A DNA stretch of 64,000 nt from UBA1433 sp964581565. GTDB taxonomy: Bacteria > Bacillota > Clostridia > Eubacteriales > UBA1433. The DNA lies in NCBI GenBank assembly GCA_964581565.1, contig CAZOOZ010000004.1, forward strand, positions 1-64,000. Direction: 5' to 3'. The notes under the pieces were generated by a model, which was not told where the DNA came from, did not search any database, and saw only the letters and a program-made list of their open reading frames with translations. Shown in pieces: positions 61,800-64,000 of this stretch. Each line of letters starts with the position of its first letter. Within the stretch, counting starts at the first letter, position 1. The translations under genes and the position numbers were made by a program.

Positions 61800-62161
61800 A
61801 AAAACTCCCAATTTTATTATCATATATACATTTTATAAAAATAATTAATTTTTGTCAATATATTTTACATAAAACCTGTATTTAGTGGAAAGTTATTTAA
61901 GCTTTTTGTTACATTTTGTTCTTCTTCTCTTTAAAAATTAAAATAGTATCGCTGATATATGATCTATACTGTCTAATTATAAAGTATATATTTTAAAGCT
62001 GACATAAAAATATTTATATTTTTATCAATTATGTTTGGCAATTAACTTACATTATGGATCTGCGCAAAGATTAATTTATTCCCCTGTTGTGTTAAAATAA
62101 TAAGTAAGTCATAAGTAATAATGTGAACTAATTCAAAGCATAATTTTATAAATAAAAAATA
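61800..62161. other. Gene-free AT-rich stretch
   Basis: About 360 bases between the recombinase start and the tRNA promoter. No open frame with a credible SD, no clear RNA structure and no repeat were found. The upstream region of the recombinase should contain its promoter, which I cannot place. Confidence 0.6.
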
Positions 62162-62190
62162 TTGACGAATATACTACTTTCAAGTATAAT
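62162..62190 (+). promoter_or_regulatory. Promoter of the tRNA-Trp/tRNA-Lys unit
   Basis: TTGACG, 17-base spacer, TATAAT, 11 bases before the tRNA-Trp 5' end. Confidence 0.88.
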
Positions 62191-62201
62191 AGAAAAAGTT
62201 T

Positions 62202-62277
62202 AGGGGTATAGCTCAGTTGGTAGAGCAGTGGTCTCCAAAACCACGTGCCGAGGGTTCAAGTCCTTCTGCCCCTGCCA
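62202..62277 (+). tRNA. tRNA-Trp (CCA)
   Basis: 76 bases. Acceptor AGGGGTA / TGCCCCT, D-arm GCTC ... GAGC, anticodon stem GTGGT / ACCAC around loop CTCCAAA (anticodon CCA), T-arm with GGTTCAAGTCC. CCA is encoded. Five bases separate it from tRNA-Lys. Confidence 0.97.
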
Positions 62278-62282
62278 TTTAT

Positions 62283-62359
62283 GCTCCTTTAGCTCAGTTG
62301 GCTAGAGCACCTGACTCTTAATCAGGGTGTCCAGGGTTCGAGTCCCTGAAGGAGTACCA
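62283..62359 (+). tRNA. tRNA-Lys (CTT)
   Basis: 77 bases. Acceptor GCTCCTT / AAGGAGT, anticodon stem CCTGA / TCAGG around loop CTCTTAA (anticodon CTT), T-arm CAGGG-TTCGAGT-CCCTG, encoded CCA. Its T-arm is nearly identical to that of the partial tRNA at 1-31. Confidence 0.97.
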
Positions 62360-62369
62360 GAAAAAAAGT

Positions 62370-62406
62370 ATCCTCTTAAATATCTTTTTTTATGAGGATT
62401 TTTTAT
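62370..62406 (+). terminator. Terminator after the tRNA pair
   Basis: ATCCTC ... GAGGAT with a large AT-rich loop, followed by TTTTTTATT, 11 bases after the tRNA-Lys CCA. Confidence 0.75.
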
Positions 62407-62423
62407 TACTTTTATTTATTTGG

Positions 62424-62448
62424 AAATTAAAGAGAGCCTAACGGCTCT
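62424..62448 (-). terminator. Terminator of the isomerase gene
   Basis: On the minus strand AGAGCC, loop GTTA, GGCTCT followed by CTTTAATTTCC, 24 bases after the isomerase stop. Confidence 0.7.
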
Positions 62449-62471
62449 GTTATTAAAATTAATATTCTATA

Positions 62472-63518
62472 TTATTTTTTATTAAAGTATGTTTTTAAAT
62501 TAATAGGTGCAAATATACCTCTATCGGTAACAATTCCATCGCAAAGCTTTGGTGGCGTAATATCAAATGCCGGATAAAAACCTTGAACGCCGTCCATAGT
62601 TGTTTTTGTGCCTAATGTATCCATTGTCAGCGAAGGATCACGCAGTTCGATCTTGACGGAATTGATATTGGGATGTGCCGGATTTGGGATTCCCGTTACC
62701 AAATATGGAATGCCCCAATAACTGGCTGCCAATGCAATCTGGAATGTACCGACTTTATTTACAACATAACCATCCATAGTGATCACATCGGCAGCCGAGG
62801 TAAATAAATCCACTTTTTTTTCATGCATCACATAGCCAGGCATATTATCTGTAATCACAGTAACATCAAAGCCCATATCGCAGGCGACACTGGCTGTAAG
62901 GCGTGCTCCTTGGTAATATGGGCGTGTTTCAGGACAAATCATCTTAATCGAGTTTCCTCTTTCTCGACATTCATGCAGTAATGTACCGATGATTGTTTCG
63001 CCAAAACATTGTGTCATAACAGTGCCGTTGCAAGGCACATGATCAGCTAAGTATTTAGCTATAACATGATGCTTTTTATAATTATTATTGATAAAATTGA
63101 AGGCATAATCAAATACAGCATCTACTAATTTTTGACCAGTTTCCCCTGTCTCCAGTTTTCCTCTCACTATTTTCATCGCACCTTCTACTACCCGTTTCAT
63201 TTTTTCAACGGTAGTAGGGCGAGCGTGGGATAATGTGTATGAAGCTTTTTCCATAAAGTGAAGAATATCTTTTTCGTCCTTTTGCATTGCTTCGTAAGCG
63301 GCAAGAGCCATACCCATAGCTGCTGCTGTGTAAGGTCCGGCGCTTTGAGTAACCATATCGGCTATAGCTTGTGCTACCTCTTCATGTGTAGTACAAGTTA
63401 CATATTTTGTTTCCATAGGATATATACGACGATCAAGGATACGTACCTTGCCGTTCTCATACCATGCTACATTTTCATAACGCAGCATAAATGCCATTCC
63501 TTCATCATATCTGATCAT
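62472..63518 (-). CDS. MtnA/eIF2B-alpha-like sugar-phosphate isomerase
   Basis: 348 residues from ATG at 63518, nine bases after AAGGAGG; an upstream start at 63557 is rejected because it precedes that SD. Family landmarks are GTVMTQCFGETIIGTLLHEC and SAADVITMDGYVVNKVGTFQ, then ALAASYWGIPYLVTG. MtnA proteins isomerise methylthioribose-1-phosphate using a Cys and an Asp; the Cys (TQC) is kept, but the usual NGDVANK becomes DGYVVNK, so the Asp position is changed. The N-terminus also differs from classic MtnA. With the neighbouring class II aldolase it suggests a pentose-1-phosphate isomerase-aldolase route (as in methylthioribose or 5-deoxyribose disposal). Exact substrate unknown. Confidence 0.75.
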   Translation of the reverse strand: MIRYDEGMAFMLRYENVAWYENGKVRILDRRIYPMETKYVTCTTHEEVAQAIADMVTQSAGPYTAAAMGMALAAYEAMQKDEKDILHFMEKASYTLSHARPTTVEKMKRVVEGAMKIVRGKLETGETGQKLVDAVFDYAFNFINNNYKKHHVIAKYLADHVPCNGTVMTQCFGETIIGTLLHECRERGNSIKMICPETRPYYQGARLTASVACDMGFDVTVITDNMPGYVMHEKKVDLFTSAADVITMDGYVVNKVGTFQIALAASYWGIPYLVTGIPNPAHPNINSVKIELRDPSLTMDTLGTKTTMDGVQGFYPAFDITPPKLCDGIVTDRGIFAPINLKTYFNKK

Positions 63519-63599
63519 ATAGTATTGCCTCCTTGTATGCTCTTTGGAGGATAACATGTATAAATACGCATAATAATTATAATACTCCTCTTTTAATTT

Positions 63600-64000
63600 T
63601 TATTTATTGCGATTCAGCATCATTTTTATATATTTTGTTGGTATCACTGTAACGTTTCCATGTCCTTTGGCTAAGGCATATATTTTAGCTGCATCTTCTA
63701 CATAAACGGCTCGGATATGTGCCTGAGACAAATTTGAGCCAACGGCTACTGCTCCGTGATTGGCAAGTAAGCATGAATTTCGATCTGTAAGCTTTTTTAT
63801 GGCTTGCGTTCCAACATCAGAAGTGCCGGGAAGAGCAAACTCAGCCACCTGAATATCTCCTCCAAGAAAAGGAACCATTTCAATTAAAATAACGGGGATT
63901 GTTTCGTTGCTTACGGCAAAAGATGTCGCATAAGGAGAATGTGTATGAACAATAGCGCGAATTTCTGGTTTGGCATTATAGATTTCGGCATGCATTCGCC
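63600..64000 (-). CDS. Class II aldolase (fuculose/methylthioribulose-phosphate aldolase family), partial
   Basis: The C-terminal 133 residues or so; the N-terminus lies beyond the window. HTHSPYATSFAV (two zinc-binding His), a core Glu-containing region and LLANHGAVAVGSNLSQAHIR (third His) match the AraD/FucA class II aldolase fold. Such enzymes cleave phosphorylated ketoses to DHAP and an aldehyde. The gene lies 81 bases upstream of, and in line with, the MtnA-like isomerase, so the two are likely consecutive steps. Confidence 0.85.
   Translation of the reverse strand, partial: RMHAEIYNAKPEIRAIVHTHSPYATSFAVSNETIPVILIEMVPFLGGDIQVAEFALPGTSDVGTQAIKKLTDRNSCLLANHGAVAVGSNLSQAHIRAVYVEDAAKIYALAKGHGNVTVIPTKYIKMMLNRNK

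Noticed and set aside
1..62359. The tRNA 3' end at 1-31 and the similar tRNA-Lys end at 62283-62359 as attL and attR of one large element
   Set aside because: The shared part is the conserved T-arm common to many tRNAs, the acceptor ends differ, and the DNA between is essential housekeeping genes.
1..64000. CRISPR arrays, insertion sequences with terminal repeats, or rRNA genes
   Set aside because: No regularly spaced direct repeats, no transposase-like protein and no rRNA sequence were seen on reading the window.

Overview
This window looks like chromosome from a low-GC, endospore-forming member of the Bacillota, most likely a strict anaerobe of the Clostridia. It is strongly AT-rich. It carries three alpha/beta-type small acid-soluble spore proteins, a 2-oxoacid:ferredoxin oxidoreductase operon, Gram-positive LexA operators, ScpAB, IreB, Asp23/Gls24 and MutS2. 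Purine-rich Shine-Dalgarno sequences are common and several starts are TTG or GTG. The species cannot be named from the sequence alone.

Layout. 1-31 is the 3' end of a tRNA. It is followed by a leftward block (about 123-5239) that looks like the lysogeny arm of a prophage or integrative element. In order of transcription this block holds two S24-type repressors, a membrane zinc ribbon, two lipoproteins, an exonuclease-BRCT protein and a tyrosine integrase facing the tRNA. Both the integrase and one repressor are frameshifted, and no lytic, replication or structural genes are visible, so this is probably a decaying remnant. 5301-8513 holds a small membrane protein, ilvD, an amidase and a CmpB-like membrane protein. 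8620-11813 is alaS, with its own promoter and attenuator-like leader, followed by ireB.

12054-21221 is a dense housekeeping run: prmA-rsmE-mtaB-xseA-xseB-ispA-tlyA-nadK-argR-recN. It is followed by a MurJ-type flippase with an unusual charged C-terminal tail of about 200 residues. 23581-26876 is a P-loop ATPase plus the four-subunit oxoacid:ferredoxin oxidoreductase (vorDBAC type). 27033-31310 carries lysA, a site-2 protease homologue, scpA, scpB, azlC and azlD. A leftward DUF421/DUF4363 pair follows. Then comes a rightward run: small membrane protein, an orphan TaqI/Eco57I-like DNA methylase with eroded catalytic motifs, threonine aldolase, rarA, an M16C peptidase, a D,D-carboxypeptidase and mutS2.

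43734-50637 mixes small unknown proteins, two tandem Hsp20 genes, nusB and Asp23, a DUF2207 protein, a MerR regulator and the three spore protein genes, each with its own terminator. 50777-58793 is the tRNA-modification and mismatch-repair operon miaB-mutS-mutL-miaA plus a YnbB-type PLP enzyme. 58958-61799 contains a GDSL hydrolase and the SOS hub: lexA diverging from a YneA-like LysM division inhibitor with three LexA boxes between them, then a Xer-like recombinase. tRNA-Trp and tRNA-Lys follow. The window ends in an MtnA/eIF2B-alpha-like isomerase beside a class II aldolase, suggestive of thiopentose or deoxypentose phosphate salvage.

The most interesting signals are the catalytically eroded methylase embedded in a housekeeping run, the tailed MurJ, the truncated lysogeny arm with repeated hairpins and a slippery-looking integrase frameshift, the perfect palindrome over the lexA core promoter, the alaS leader, and the isomerase with a shifted catalytic motif. 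No CRISPR array, insertion sequence or clear multi-gene defence system was found.
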